Shown here piece by piece: positions 8,195 to 15,590 of a DNA stretch of 42,784 bases. Under the pieces are notes generated by a model. It was not told the DNA's origin. It did no database searches and saw nothing but the letters and a program-made list of their open reading frames with translations. A program made the translations under genes and the position numbers. Position 1 is the first letter of the stretch. Each line of letters opens with the position of its first letter. This DNA is from an uncultured Asticcacaulis sp. (GTDB lineage: Bacteria; Pseudomonadota; Alphaproteobacteria; Caulobacterales; Caulobacteraceae). The DNA lies in the NCBI GenBank assembly GCA_946480525.1, contig CAMLLA010000001.1, forward strand, positions 1 through 42,784, read 5' to 3'.

Positions 8195-9058
8195 ATGGAT
8201 CAAGTCGTTTCGGAAAAGCACGGTGTGGTGGGCGGCTATGTCCCCGAGCGGCCGGACTGGACGATAGACCAGAACTGGCAGGCCTATACCGCGGAAGAGC
8301 ACGGAGTATGGCGGACCCTGTTCGAACGCCAGATGGCGCTGATGCCGGGGCGTGCGTGCCAGGCCTATCTCGATGGCTTGCGTGACCTGCCGATAGATGC
8401 GGACAAAATTCCTGATTTCGAGAAGTTAAGCGACGTTTTGATGCGTCGCACAGGCTGGCAGGTCGTGGCGGTACCTGGAATGGTGCCGAACGACGTCTTC
8501 TTCGAGCACCTGGCCAACCGCCGTTTTCCGGCCGGGCAGTTTATCCGCAAAGCCCATGAGCTGGATTACCTCCAGGAACCGGACGTGTTTCACGATGTCT
8601 TCGGTCACGTGCCGATGATGATGAACCCGGTCATGGCGGATTTCATGCAGGCCTATGGCGAGGGCGGCCGGCGCGCCGGACGAATGGGAGAGCTGGATCG
8701 GCTGGCCAGGCTTTACTGGTACACGGTCGAGTTTGGACTGGTCGAGGAGGCGGGCGCTGTGCGGATTTTCGGCGCTGGTATTCTTTCGTCGTTTTCGGAA
8801 ACGCGGTTTGCCCTGGAAGACGCGTCACCGAACCGTATCGGCTTTGACCTTAAGCGCGTGATGCGGACATTGTACCGGATCGATGATTTCCAGGAGAGCT
8901 ATTTCGTCCTGCCGTCGATCGACAGCTTGTTCGACCTGGCGCGGACGGATTTTGCTCCGATCTATGAGGCCCTGCACGATGAGCGCGACCTGGCGGCGTC
9001 CGAGGTGATCGAGGGCGACCGGGTGTTTACACGCGGAACGGGGCAACGAACGCGGTAG
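8195..9058 (+). CDS. phhA: Phenylalanine 4-monooxygenase
   Basis: The 287-residue enzyme belongs to the aromatic amino acid hydroxylases. It converts phenylalanine to tyrosine using tetrahydropterin, oxygen and a non-haem iron. The iron ligands are visible as H133 and H138 in EPDVFHDVFGHVP and E179 in YWYTVEFGLV. The chosen ATG at 8195 has GGAGGA four bases upstream and gives the usual bacterial length. In-frame starts at 8126 and 8168 would add residues without such a site. The partner enzyme that regenerates the pterin cofactor is at 11123-11422 on the same strand, but a divergent glycosidase gene sits between them. The gene ends just before a strong hairpin. Confidence 0.95.
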   Translation: MDQVVSEKHGVVGGYVPERPDWTIDQNWQAYTAEEHGVWRTLFERQMALMPGRACQAYLDGLRDLPIDADKIPDFEKLSDVLMRRTGWQVVAVPGMVPNDVFFEHLANRRFPAGQFIRKAHELDYLQEPDVFHDVFGHVPMMMNPVMADFMQAYGEGGRRAGRMGELDRLARLYWYTVEFGLVEEAGAVRIFGAGILSSFSETRFALEDASPNRIGFDLKRVMRTLYRIDDFQESYFVLPSIDSLFDLARTDFAPIYEALHDERDLAASEVIEGDRVFTRGTGQRTR

Positions 9059-9059
9059 C

Positions 9060-9098
9060 GTTTCGGGGCGTGGGGTCGCGGACCCCACGCCCCGAAAC
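9060..9098. terminator. Perfect 18-bp hairpin between convergent genes
   Basis: Perfect arms of 18 bases (9060-9077 and 9081-9098) flank a GCG loop. The element fills the whole gap between the stop of phhA (9058) and the stop of the convergent GH2 gene (9100), so it can act as a terminator for both directions. There is no T-run on either side, so it is not a textbook intrinsic terminator. Confidence 0.7.
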
Positions 9099-9099
9099 A

Positions 9100-10995
9100 T
9101 TACTTCGTCGTTTCCGCCTTCCTGGCGTAAAACTCCGACAGCACCTTGAACGCCATCTTCCGCTGGCCGGTTTCCGACACCACGCCCTTGCGGTTCCAGC
9201 CCTTCTGATAGATGTGCTGGCGGCGCGGCGAGCGGAAGTCCTTCAAAATCCAGGGTGACAGGCCGCTCAGGAACGGAATCTTGTCCGCCATGGCCAGGGT
9301 GTTTGTATAAAAGAGCGCCTGGTACTCTTCGCTGAAGCGCGGCTTGGCGGCAGCGTCGTGGAAACCGAACTGCGCATCGGCGCCGAACTCCGACAGGATC
9401 AGCGGCTTGTTAAACTGACTGCGCCAGGTCGTCGCCGGCACGTCCTCGATCTTGTCGTTGCCGTACCAGCCGTTATAGGTGTTGATCGCCATGACGTCGA
9501 GCGACGCCACCAGCGGATCTTCGATATGCATGTCGATATGGCCATCGACAATCTGACGTTCGGTTATCAGCGCGGCACTGACCAGACGTGTCCCGTCAAG
9601 CGCACGCGTATCATCGGCCAGGCGTTTCAGGAAAGCCGTGCGTGGCTCGGTGATCGGCGTTTCATTGCCGACGCTCCAGATGACCACCGAGGCCCGGTTG
9701 CGATCGCGCAGGATGTTTTCGGCCTGCATCTTGCGTGCGACCATAAGCGTTTCCGGCCGTGCGAAGTTGACGGTCCAGTAGACCGGGATCTCGCTCCACA
9801 CCAGAAGCCCCATCTCATCGGCCATGCGCGTCGTCACCTCCGAATGCGGATAGTGCGACAGCCGGACATAGTTGCCGTTCAGCCCGTACTTGATCTCACT
9901 CAGCAGGGCGCGCGATGCTTCCGGCGTGATGATCCGCGCCGGGTTCAGGCCGAACTCTTCCTCGTGCAACGAAATACCGCGCAAAAAGACCGGCTTGCCG
10001 TTGAGCACGATCTGCGTGCCCTTGACCTCGATGGTGCGAAAGCCGATCCGGTCTTTGAGCGTGTCAGCGCCGGCCTTGATCGTGATATTATAGAGCGTCG
10101 GCGTTTCGGGCGACCACAGCTTGAGCCCCCGCGGCGCTCTGGCGCTTAAGGACAGCTGACCATCGGCATTGGTCGTGCCCTTGAGCGTAAGGTTCAAGCC
10201 TTCGACGGCCACTTCCACAGCTTGATTGGCCTTACCAGGGCCGTCGATGGCGATATCGGCCAGGATGCGGCCGTCCTTCGTATAGCGGATAAAACTGTCG
10301 TCGATCCAGGTCTCCGGTGTTTCGACCAACAAAACATCCCGCAGGATGCCGCCATAGGTTTCCCAGTCGGTAACCGTCGGCGGCACCGTGTCGGCGTTGC
10401 GCACGGAGTCGACGGCGACGACCAGGTTGTTGTCCGTGTCGCGGAGCGCATCGGTGACGTCGAAGGCAAACGGCGTAAACCCGCCCTCGTGCTGGCCGAT
10501 CATCTGGCCGTTCAGGTAAATGCTTGCCTTGTAGTCGACGGCGCCGAAGCGCAGGAAGACGCGCTTGCCCGGCTCCCTTGGCTTGCGGTCGAAGCTCTTC
10601 TGGTACCAGACAAGGCCATTATAGTAACGCATTTCCGCGCTGTGACCGATCCAGGATGAAGGAATCTGGGCTTCGGGTGAACGCCGCAAATCATACTCGA
10701 ACAATGCGTTGGGGTTTTCCTTCGACGTCTTCTCGACATTTGTATCGGAGCCGCGGGCATGACGGGGATTGACCGGACGCCCCATGAAATCCGCCTGGCC
10801 GTCGCGATAAGGATCGACCGAATAGTGCCAGGGACCGGACAGGTTCTGGCTGTCGCGGCGGTCGGCATTGACCAGCACATGCTCAGGAACAATGGATTGC
10901 AATTCGGGGGCGTTGGCCGGTGCGGCGGGGCCTGCGGTTGCGGGTAAGGCGAGGAGGGCCGACAGCGCCACGGCGCCCAGCATGTGTTTCAGCAT
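9100..10995 (-). CDS. GH2 family glycoside hydrolase, probable exported beta-glucuronidase
   Basis: The 631-residue protein has a signal peptide (MLKHMLGAVALSALLALPATAG) and the GH2 layout: sugar-binding jelly roll, Ig-like domain, then a catalytic TIM barrel. The acid/base is E445 in WSVGNET and the nucleophile E536 in LILSEFGAD. The motif NTYNGWY (about 505-511) and an N-x-K motif at N601/K603 (GWNRKG) are those that beta-glucuronidases use to hold the sugar carboxylate, so beta-glucuronidase is more likely than beta-galactosidase. It probably removes glucuronic acid from plant or microbial glycans in the periplasm. It is divergent from phhB, and its location between phhA and phhB looks incidental. 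Confidence 0.85.
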   Translation of the reverse strand: MLKHMLGAVALSALLALPATAGPAAPANAPELQSIVPEHVLVNADRRDSQNLSGPWHYSVDPYRDGQADFMGRPVNPRHARGSDTNVEKTSKENPNALFEYDLRRSPEAQIPSSWIGHSAEMRYYNGLVWYQKSFDRKPREPGKRVFLRFGAVDYKASIYLNGQMIGQHEGGFTPFAFDVTDALRDTDNNLVVAVDSVRNADTVPPTVTDWETYGGILRDVLLVETPETWIDDSFIRYTKDGRILADIAIDGPGKANQAVEVAVEGLNLTLKGTTNADGQLSLSARAPRGLKLWSPETPTLYNITIKAGADTLKDRIGFRTIEVKGTQIVLNGKPVFLRGISLHEEEFGLNPARIITPEASRALLSEIKYGLNGNYVRLSHYPHSEVTTRMADEMGLLVWSEIPVYWTVNFARPETLMVARKMQAENILRDRNRASVVIWSVGNETPITEPRTAFLKRLADDTRALDGTRLVSAALITERQIVDGHIDMHIEDPLVASLDVMAINTYNGWYGNDKIEDVPATTWRSQFNKPLILSEFGADAQFGFHDAAAKPRFSEEYQALFYTNTLAMADKIPFLSGLSPWILKDFRSPRRQHIYQKGWNRKGVVSETGQRKMAFKVLSEFYARKAETTK

Positions 10996-11122
10996 TGCGT
11001 GATCTCCCTTTTTGCGCGCACCTTAGCGGTATAGAATTGGCCTGACAACTTTCGGCGCACGATTTTGTGCCGGGACAACCAATTTGTTTTGTCCTATCCT
11101 GACGCTACCAAGGAGACATGCC

Positions 11123-11422
11123 ATTCCCAAACTCTCTCCGGACCGGATAAACGCGCTGGCCAGCGACCTGCCCGAATGGACAAGCGACGGCGTAGCCTTG
11201 TCGCGCGAGCTGATATTCAAGGATTTCCGGCACGCCTTTGCCTTTATGACCGAAGTGGCGCGCACGGCGGACGAGATGGATCATCACCCGGAATGGTCGA
11301 ACGTTTACAACAGGGTGTCGATCCGCCTGACAACACATGATGCTGCCGGGCTGACGGAAAAAGACGTCACTCTGGCGCGGAATGTCGATGCTGCGGCATT
11401 GAAACACATCGGCGAAAAATAG
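11123..11422 (+). CDS. phhB: Pterin-4a-carbinolamine dehydratase
   Basis: The protein (99 residues from the start chosen here) carries the family signature: [17 protein letters not shown], with the catalytic histidine pair, and an N-terminal [17 protein letters not shown]. It dehydrates the 4a-carbinolamine formed by phenylalanine hydroxylase and so recycles the pterin cofactor of PhhA. The start is unusual. The only good ribosome site (AAGGAGA, 11110-11116) lies six bases before an ATT codon at 11123 that begins IPKLSPDR, where homologues normally start. The ATG at 11118 is in another frame and reaches a stop after ten codons. In-frame TTG (11084) and CTG (11099) lie upstream or across the ribosome site. 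A small indel in the sequence is the alternative explanation. Confidence 0.85.
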   Translation: MPKLSPDRINALASDLPEWTSDGVALSRELIFKDFRHAFAFMTEVARTADEMDHHPEWSNVYNRVSIRLTTHDAAGLTEKDVTLARNVDAAALKHIGEK

Positions 11423-11519
11423 TAAGGAATGCGGTAGCTTAGTGCCATTGGTAACGTTTGTAAGGCACGACCTCCATATTTAATTTTTATTTTTGCGACC
11501 CTACATCCTGTAGTCTACA

Positions 11520-11547
11520 CCCGTCCGGCAACAATCGGGCGGGTTTT
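11520..11547 (+). terminator. Probable intrinsic terminator after phhB
   Basis: The arms CCCGTCCG (11520-11527) and CGGGCGGG (11536-11543) pair with one G-U and are followed by four T. It lies between phhB and the response regulator, 30 bases before the latter's start, so it may equally act in that gene's leader. Confidence 0.55.
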
Positions 11548-11576
11548 GCCACCAGAGAGGACCACGAGTCACACAC

Positions 11577-12272
11577 ATGCTCGAGAAGAAGAACACGATC
11601 CTGATTGTGGATGACGAGGAAGAAATCCGCAAAATGCTCAGCATCTTTCTTGATGCCGCGGATTTCAAGGTCTGCGAGTGCGACAGTGGCAAACAGGCCT
11701 TGCGGCTTTCGGCTTCGGTGCGTCCTGACCTGATCCTGCTCGACCTCGGCCTGCCCGATATCGACGGCAAGGAAGTCATCACGAAGATTCGCGAGTGGTC
11801 GAACGTGCCGATCGTCGTGCTGACGGCGCGCTCGGAAGATTCCGACGCCGCGCCGGCGCTCAATACGGGCGCCGATGACTATGTCACCAAGCCGTTCTCG
11901 GCCGAAGTCCTGCTGGCGCGCATCCACGCCAACCTGCGCAAGTCGGCGGTCAAGGAGGTCGGCGAGCCCGAAATCATCCATGGCCCCATTCGTATGGACC
12001 TGGTGCGCCACGAAGTCTTTATCGATGGCGAGCGCGTAGGGTTCACGCCCAAGGAATACGACCTGTTGCGCTACTTCCTGGTCAATCGCGGCCGCATGCT
12101 GACCCACAAGCAGATTCTGAAAGAGGTTTGGGGGCCAGCGCACCTGGAAGACACCCAGTACCTGCGCGTCTATATCGGCCAGGTTCGCGACAAATTGGAA
12201 ACCCGTGAGGGGCTCGGCAAGTCCATCGTCTCGGAGTCGGGTATCGGCTACCGCATGGATCTGGTCGAGTAG
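11577..12272 (+). CDS. OmpR/KdpE-type response regulator
   Basis: The 231-residue protein has a receiver domain (about residues 7-120: D12/D13, phospho-acceptor D56 in LILLDLGLP, T83, K105 in VTKPFS) and a C-terminal winged-helix DNA-binding domain. The latter has FTPKEYDLLRYFLVNRGRML and a recognition region with QYLRVYIGQVRDKLE. The linker and the wHTH wording are close to KdpE, the regulator of potassium uptake. No kdpFABC genes are in the window, so the regulated target is unknown. The soluble KdpD-like kinase at 12787-13545, convergent with it, is the most likely partner. A strong hairpin terminator follows. Confidence 0.9.
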   Translation: MLEKKNTILIVDDEEEIRKMLSIFLDAADFKVCECDSGKQALRLSASVRPDLILLDLGLPDIDGKEVITKIREWSNVPIVVLTARSEDSDAAPALNTGADDYVTKPFSAEVLLARIHANLRKSAVKEVGEPEIIHGPIRMDLVRHEVFIDGERVGFTPKEYDLLRYFLVNRGRMLTHKQILKEVWGPAHLEDTQYLRVYIGQVRDKLETREGLGKSIVSESGIGYRMDLVE

Positions 12273-12298
12273 GTTCAAAAACATTATGGTGGGTTTTA

Positions 12299-12340
12299 AA
12301 GGCGCCGGTCTGATTGTTATCAGATCGGCGCCTTAGTTTT
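12299..12340 (+). terminator. Intrinsic terminator after the KdpE-like gene
   Basis: Sixteen-base arms (12299-12314 and 12319-12334) with one imperfect pair enclose a TGTT loop and are followed by AGTTTT. It lies 26 bases after the response regulator stop. Confidence 0.8.
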
Positions 12341-12476
12341 GTCCGGACGCGGCCGTTTTATTCCATTCTTACGGGAAGTCCTGAACTCGTCTTTGTATAT
12401 TTATGGAGGCGTGCATAGGATCAAGAAGATCGGTAAACGCCGGTACCTATTGGTCCAGTCCATTCAGGAGAATGTC

Positions 12477-12659
12477 ATGCTTAACTGGATAGTCACCTTC
12501 TTTATACTTGCCGTGGCTGCGGCGTTCCTGGGTTTTACGGGGCTGGCCGGCACTTTCGCGGATATCGCCAAGTTTATTGCCATTATCTTTGTCGTCCTGT
12601 TTATCGCAAGCCTTGTTTACAGGATGATTACCGGCAGGAGTGCGAACCCGCCACTATAA
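12477..12659 (+). CDS. DUF1328 family small membrane protein
   Basis: This 60-residue protein is nearly all hydrophobic: two membrane helices (WIVTFFILAVAAAFLGFTG and IAKFIAIIFVVLFIASLVY) and a short charged tail. That is the pattern of the DUF1328/YtjA family of inner-membrane peptides often induced by stress. The start at 12477 follows CAGGAG by six bases. The longer frame that begins at 12339 would add 46 polar residues and cross the terminator of the previous gene, so I discard it. It sits alone between two terminators. Confidence 0.85.
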   Translation: MLNWIVTFFILAVAAAFLGFTGLAGTFADIAKFIAIIFVVLFIASLVYRMITGRSANPPL

Positions 12660-12716
12660 CGAAAAGGCATAGATTGTGGGCCTAAACCGCTTTCCCAGCC
12701 CACCTCTTCCCTTTTC

Positions 12717-12758
12717 AATATAAAAGCCTCGTGCTGCAAAGGACGAGGCTTTTATATT
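12717..12758. terminator. Bidirectional terminator
   Basis: Perfect 16-base arms (12717-12732 and 12743-12758), with the T-rich stretch on one side and A-rich on the other, enclose a ten-base loop. It serves the DUF1328 gene on the plus strand and the kinase gene, ending at 12787, on the minus strand. Confidence 0.85.
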
Positions 12759-12786
12759 GCAGGATGGGGCTAAGTCCCGAACCGGC

Positions 12787-13545
12787 TCAACCGGGCCGAT
12801 GATCCCTGTAGAACAGTGTAAACACAGCCCCGCCTTCGGGGTGGTTGTTCAGCTCGATGCGGCCATCGAGCAGCTTCATGATGTGGCGGCAGATGGTCAG
12901 GCCCAGCCCCGTGCCGGCATTCTGCTGGTCCGACCGTTGCAGGCGGGTATACTTGTCGAAGACCAGGGCCTGCTTGTCCTGGGGAATGCCGTCGCCATGA
13001 TCGCGGATACGGACAAAACCCTCGGCGCCCGTTACCCCATGTTCGATTTCAACAAAGGGCTCGGATGTATTGTACTTGCGCACGCCATGCTTGAACGCGT
13101 TGTGCAGCACCAACCCGACAGCGCGGCTGCCCAGCATCGGATCGGTAAAGATTTCGTCGCGCTCGCCGACCTGGCGGACTTCCAGCTCCCCACGCGCCTT
13201 CAACGGCCCCAGGCGCGACAGGCTGTCCTGGATCAGCTGCCCCATCCGGCAGGCCTCGAAGCGCGGCTTGACCGCTGCGGCCTCGAATTTGGCCATGTCG
13301 AGAATGTTGGTGATGAAATAGTCGAGACGAAACGCTTCGGTCAGGGCGGAGCTGATCAGCGACCGCCGCTTTTCCTCAGGCAGCCTGTCGTAAAGCATGG
13401 TCATGACTTCCAGTGACCCGATGATCGTCGCCAGTGGCGTTTTCAGGTCATGCGATACCGACGACAGCATCTGCCTGTGCAGGTACTCACGCATCTCATC
13501 GTGAGAAAGAGATGACAGGTCGTCGGGAGTCATGGGCAAAATCAT
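12787..13545 (-). CDS. Soluble sensor-less histidine kinase, KdpD C-terminal type
   Basis: This 252-residue protein consists only of a kinase core. The phospho-accepting histidine is in SSVSHDLKTPLATI. The ATP-binding domain has an N-box-like LHNAFKHG, the G1 box RDHGDGIP and the G2 box GTGLGLTICRH. It has no membrane helix and no sensory domain, so its input must come from another protein. The kinase core is of the KdpD type and its likely partner is the KdpE-like regulator at 11577-12272. Start choice is uncertain: ATGs at 13545 and 13533 and a TTG at 13569 all lack a good ribosome site. I chose 13545. Confidence 0.8.
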   Translation of the reverse strand: MILPMTPDDLSSLSHDEMREYLHRQMLSSVSHDLKTPLATIIGSLEVMTMLYDRLPEEKRRSLISSALTEAFRLDYFITNILDMAKFEAAAVKPRFEACRMGQLIQDSLSRLGPLKARGELEVRQVGERDEIFTDPMLGSRAVGLVLHNAFKHGVRKYNTSEPFVEIEHGVTGAEGFVRIRDHGDGIPQDKQALVFDKYTRLQRSDQQNAGTGLGLTICRHIMKLLDGRIELNNHPEGGAVFTLFYRDHRPG

Positions 13546-13566
13546 ATCAGACAAAAAGAGTGCGAA

Positions 13567-13642
13567 CAAATGGCTTTACGGGAAGGGGGAGTCCGACCTG
13601 ACCGTCCGACTCCCCCTCAATTGATGCCCATACAGCCATTTG
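13567..13642. repeat. Nested inverted repeat between two minus-strand genes
   Basis: Outer 9-base arms (CAAATGGCT 13567-13575, AGCCATTTG 13634-13642) enclose an inner hairpin with 9-base arms (GGGGGAGTC 13585-13593, GACTCCCCC 13608-13616). It lies just after the stop of the gene at 13667 and just before the kinase, so it can end the upstream transcript or fold in the kinase leader. No T-run follows. Confidence 0.5.
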
Positions 13643-13666
13643 CTGCTACGGGAAATATGTGATCAC

Positions 13667-14014
13667 TTACGGGTCGCGCTTTTCGGCCTTCTCCTGCTGC
13701 TTTTGCTTGTCGCGCGCAGCCTTTATATCGGCCGACGTTTCCGACGCGGCTTCACGCGCCTCCTTGCCGACCTTGGACATGGCCGATTCCGCGGCATCGC
13801 CGGCATTCTCAAGAGCATCTTCGGCCTTGGCCAAAGGCGACGATTCGCTAAACTCCGCTGCGGCACTTTCGACGACAACCGGAACAGCGTCGATCGCCTC
13901 ACCCACCTTCTCACCCGTCGTGCGGCCATCCGTACGATTAAGGAAGACCGACGCGCCGGCAATCACGACGACGAGAATCAGGATGACAACAATTATTCTC
14001 GCGATGGTGCTCAT
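13667..14014 (-). CDS. Small membrane-anchored hypothetical protein
   Basis: The 115-residue product has one N-terminal membrane helix (IARIIVVILILVVVIAGASV) and then a polar region rich in Ala, Glu and Lys. That region looks like an extended helix or coiled coil (GDAAESAMSKVGKEAREAA) and ends in a highly charged tail (KQKQQEKAEKRDP). This resembles small stress-induced, YtxH-like or DUF883-like anchored proteins, but no family can be named. It starts three bases after the stop of the 57-residue gene upstream and is therefore the last gene of a three-gene operon (14847 to 13667). Confidence 0.7.
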   Translation of the reverse strand: MSTIARIIVVILILVVVIAGASVFLNRTDGRTTGEKVGEAIDAVPVVVESAAAEFSESSPLAKAEDALENAGDAAESAMSKVGKEAREAASETSADIKAARDKQKQQEKAEKRDP

Positions 14015-14017
14015 TAC

Positions 14018-14191
14018 CTAGTCGTCGATATGTTCGGCAATATGTTGAAAGACAGCCAGGTCTTCGTCTTCTTCCTGAGGGTCGAAGAGTTCGGGCGGCA
14101 AGTCTTCCTCGTAGAACTCGCCGTCGTAACGCACCTGATGGATGTAGTCGGGCCTATGGCCGGGAACGGGATGAGGGTTGGGAAAAGCCAT
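14018..14191 (-). CDS. Small acidic hypothetical protein (57 residues)
   Basis: A complete small reading frame begins MAFPNPHPVPGHRPDYIHQV and ends in a strongly acidic tail (EEDEDLAVFQHIAEHIDD). An appropriately spaced GGAG (about nine bases) precedes the ATG at 14191. It lies 14 bases after the upstream gene and three bases before the downstream one, which is what a true operon member would do. There is no signal or membrane helix, and the family is not recognised. The Pro- and His-rich start followed by an acidic tail suggests a binding or adaptor peptide, but that is speculation. Confidence 0.6.
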   Translation of the reverse strand: MAFPNPHPVPGHRPDYIHQVRYDGEFYEEDLPPELFDPQEEDEDLAVFQHIAEHIDD

Positions 14192-14205
14192 AGGAAACTC
14201 CAGAC

Positions 14206-14847
14206 TCAGCCGACCTGCGACCTTGAGGTTTCAGGATGGGCGATTTCAGGGCGGTCGATGGGCGGGATATCAGGCAGCACGTCAGGATTGCCTTCCGGTG
14301 CTGGCGATGGGTTGACTTCGGGCGCGCCCGGTTCTCCGGGTTCGATCTCGGGGTTGGGTGGATCGTTCGGACCGCTAGAGGTGCTGAATGTCGTTTGCGC
14401 GGCCGGAATAAGCGTATTCAGACGGCGAAGGGCCTGACTCAGATCGTCGGTGTGGCGCTGCTGCGACGGGCTTGCGACGTTGCCGCCTTCGCCTTCCAAC
14501 CGCAGGAATTCATCGAGCGCCAGGGACAGCTCACGCTGGGCTTCGCTAAGCGCGCCACCGGCATTTTCCGACAGCTTGCGCGCCGCATCCAGGCCGGTGA
14601 GGTAGTCATCGGTCCATTTGCTGACCTGCGCCAGATGACCGGCAGCTTCGGGCTTGAGGCGGCTCGTGCTGTTCATGATCCGCTTGAGGTCGCGCGCAAC
14701 CTTGTGAACGGCGTCGATCTGGCTCGTGTCCATGGTGACCTGGCCTGCCGCGGGCGCAGCTTCGACAGCCGGCCTGGGCGCGGTGGCCAGGGACGGCTGA
14801 TGCAGCCCGCTGTCCGGTTTGACCTTGAAATTGAGTTCGTCGGCCAT
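14206..14847 (-). CDS. Hypothetical protein with helical core and proline-rich C-terminus
   Basis: The 213-residue protein has an unstructured start, a central helical region (about 40-140, for example VHKKVARDLKRIMN-type heptads and LSEAQRELSLALDEFLRLEG) and a long Pro/Glu/Asn-rich tail (from about 155, containing GPNDPPNPEIEPGEPGAPEV). No signal peptide or membrane helix is present. I do not recognise a family. It heads the three-gene operon that runs to 13667. AGAGGA precedes the ATG by nine bases and is partly enclosed in an 8-bp hairpin at 14860-14878, which could limit its translation. Confidence 0.65.
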   Translation of the reverse strand: MADELNFKVKPDSGLHQPSLATAPRPAVEAAPAAGQVTMDTSQIDAVHKVARDLKRIMNSTSRLKPEAAGHLAQVSKWTDDYLTGLDAARKLSENAGGALSEAQRELSLALDEFLRLEGEGGNVASPSQQRHTDDLSQALRRLNTLIPAAQTTFSTSSGPNDPPNPEIEPGEPGAPEVNPSPAPEGNPDVLPDIPPIDRPEIAHPETSRSQVG

Positions 14848-14859
14848 GATGGCGTGTCC

Positions 14860-14878
14860 TCTGAGATGTGATCTCAGA
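14860..14878 (-). promoter_or_regulatory. Hairpin overlapping the ribosome site of the 14206-14847 gene
   Basis: Perfect 8-base arms TCTGAGAT (14860-14867) and ATCTCAGA (14871-14878) around a three-base loop form, in the minus-strand RNA, a stem whose 3' arm includes the first bases of the AGAGGA ribosome site. The stem could mask the site at low temperature or serve as a protein-binding site. Confidence 0.4.
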
Positions 14879-15088
14879 CTTCAAAAAAGACTGAGGGTTT
14901 CAAAACGATAGGTCAAAGGCTGCAAAGGCTCAGTGCCGTTCGCCGGGAACGGCTGTAAGCGCAGTGTAAGCCTTGATGTTTTAGGGTTTGCGGCCGTTCA
15001 AATTGCCGGGAGGCGTCATCACAAGGCGGCGGATAGCGCATGAGAAACGGCCACCCCAAGGATGGCCGCTCCAGTTATCGAGACAAAT

Positions 15089-15358
15089 TCAGGTGGCGCT
15101 CGACCGCGCCAGATCATCGCCGCGTCGGCCTTCGGCCTTCTTGCGCTTGAGCCCCTTGACAAAGGAGGCAAGGGCAACGGCGGCAAGGCCAACGGTTGCG
15201 ACGGCGCTGAGACCCGGCGCCACCCGGCGGACAAATGGTGTGTTGACCAGTGCCGCGGCAGTCATAAGCGTGGGCGACGCCGGGGTCTTGGTCAGGGCCT
15301 GTGTGAAGGGCAAGAGGCTGAGAACCCGGGTCGAGCCGTAAAGCAGGGTGTGTTTCAT
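15089..15358 (-). CDS. Small hypothetical protein, possibly membrane-associated
   Basis: The 89-residue protein has a clear ribosome site (AGGAGC about eight bases before the ATG at 15358). It has a moderately hydrophobic segment near its C-terminal half (GLSAVATVGLAAVALASFV), then a basic tail (KGLKRKKAEGRRGDD). This could be a single membrane helix held by positive charges on the cytoplasmic side. The N-terminal part (MKHTLLYGSTRVLSLLPF) is weakly hydrophobic. It is not closely linked to the neighbouring genes, and the function is unknown. Confidence 0.6.
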   Translation of the reverse strand: MKHTLLYGSTRVLSLLPFTQALTKTPASPTLMTAAALVNTPFVRRVAPGLSAVATVGLAAVALASFVKGLKRKKAEGRRGDDLARSSAT

Positions 15359-15590
15359 GGCGTGCTCCTATAAGCGATGCGCGGAAACGAAATGCGGCGT
15401 AGCCGGGAGTCCAAGCCGTTTTCCGCGCGGACATTGCGACAAGACTGAATGGAGCAAGCCTATATCCGGCCGTATAAGAATGGCGTTGGATTGGCAGCCG
15501 GCAGTATCAAAAAGCACGTTATACGGTTGACGGAAGGGTCTGGCTGGGAGGACACTGAGGCGGGGAGGCCGCAACCCGAAAGGCATCGAT

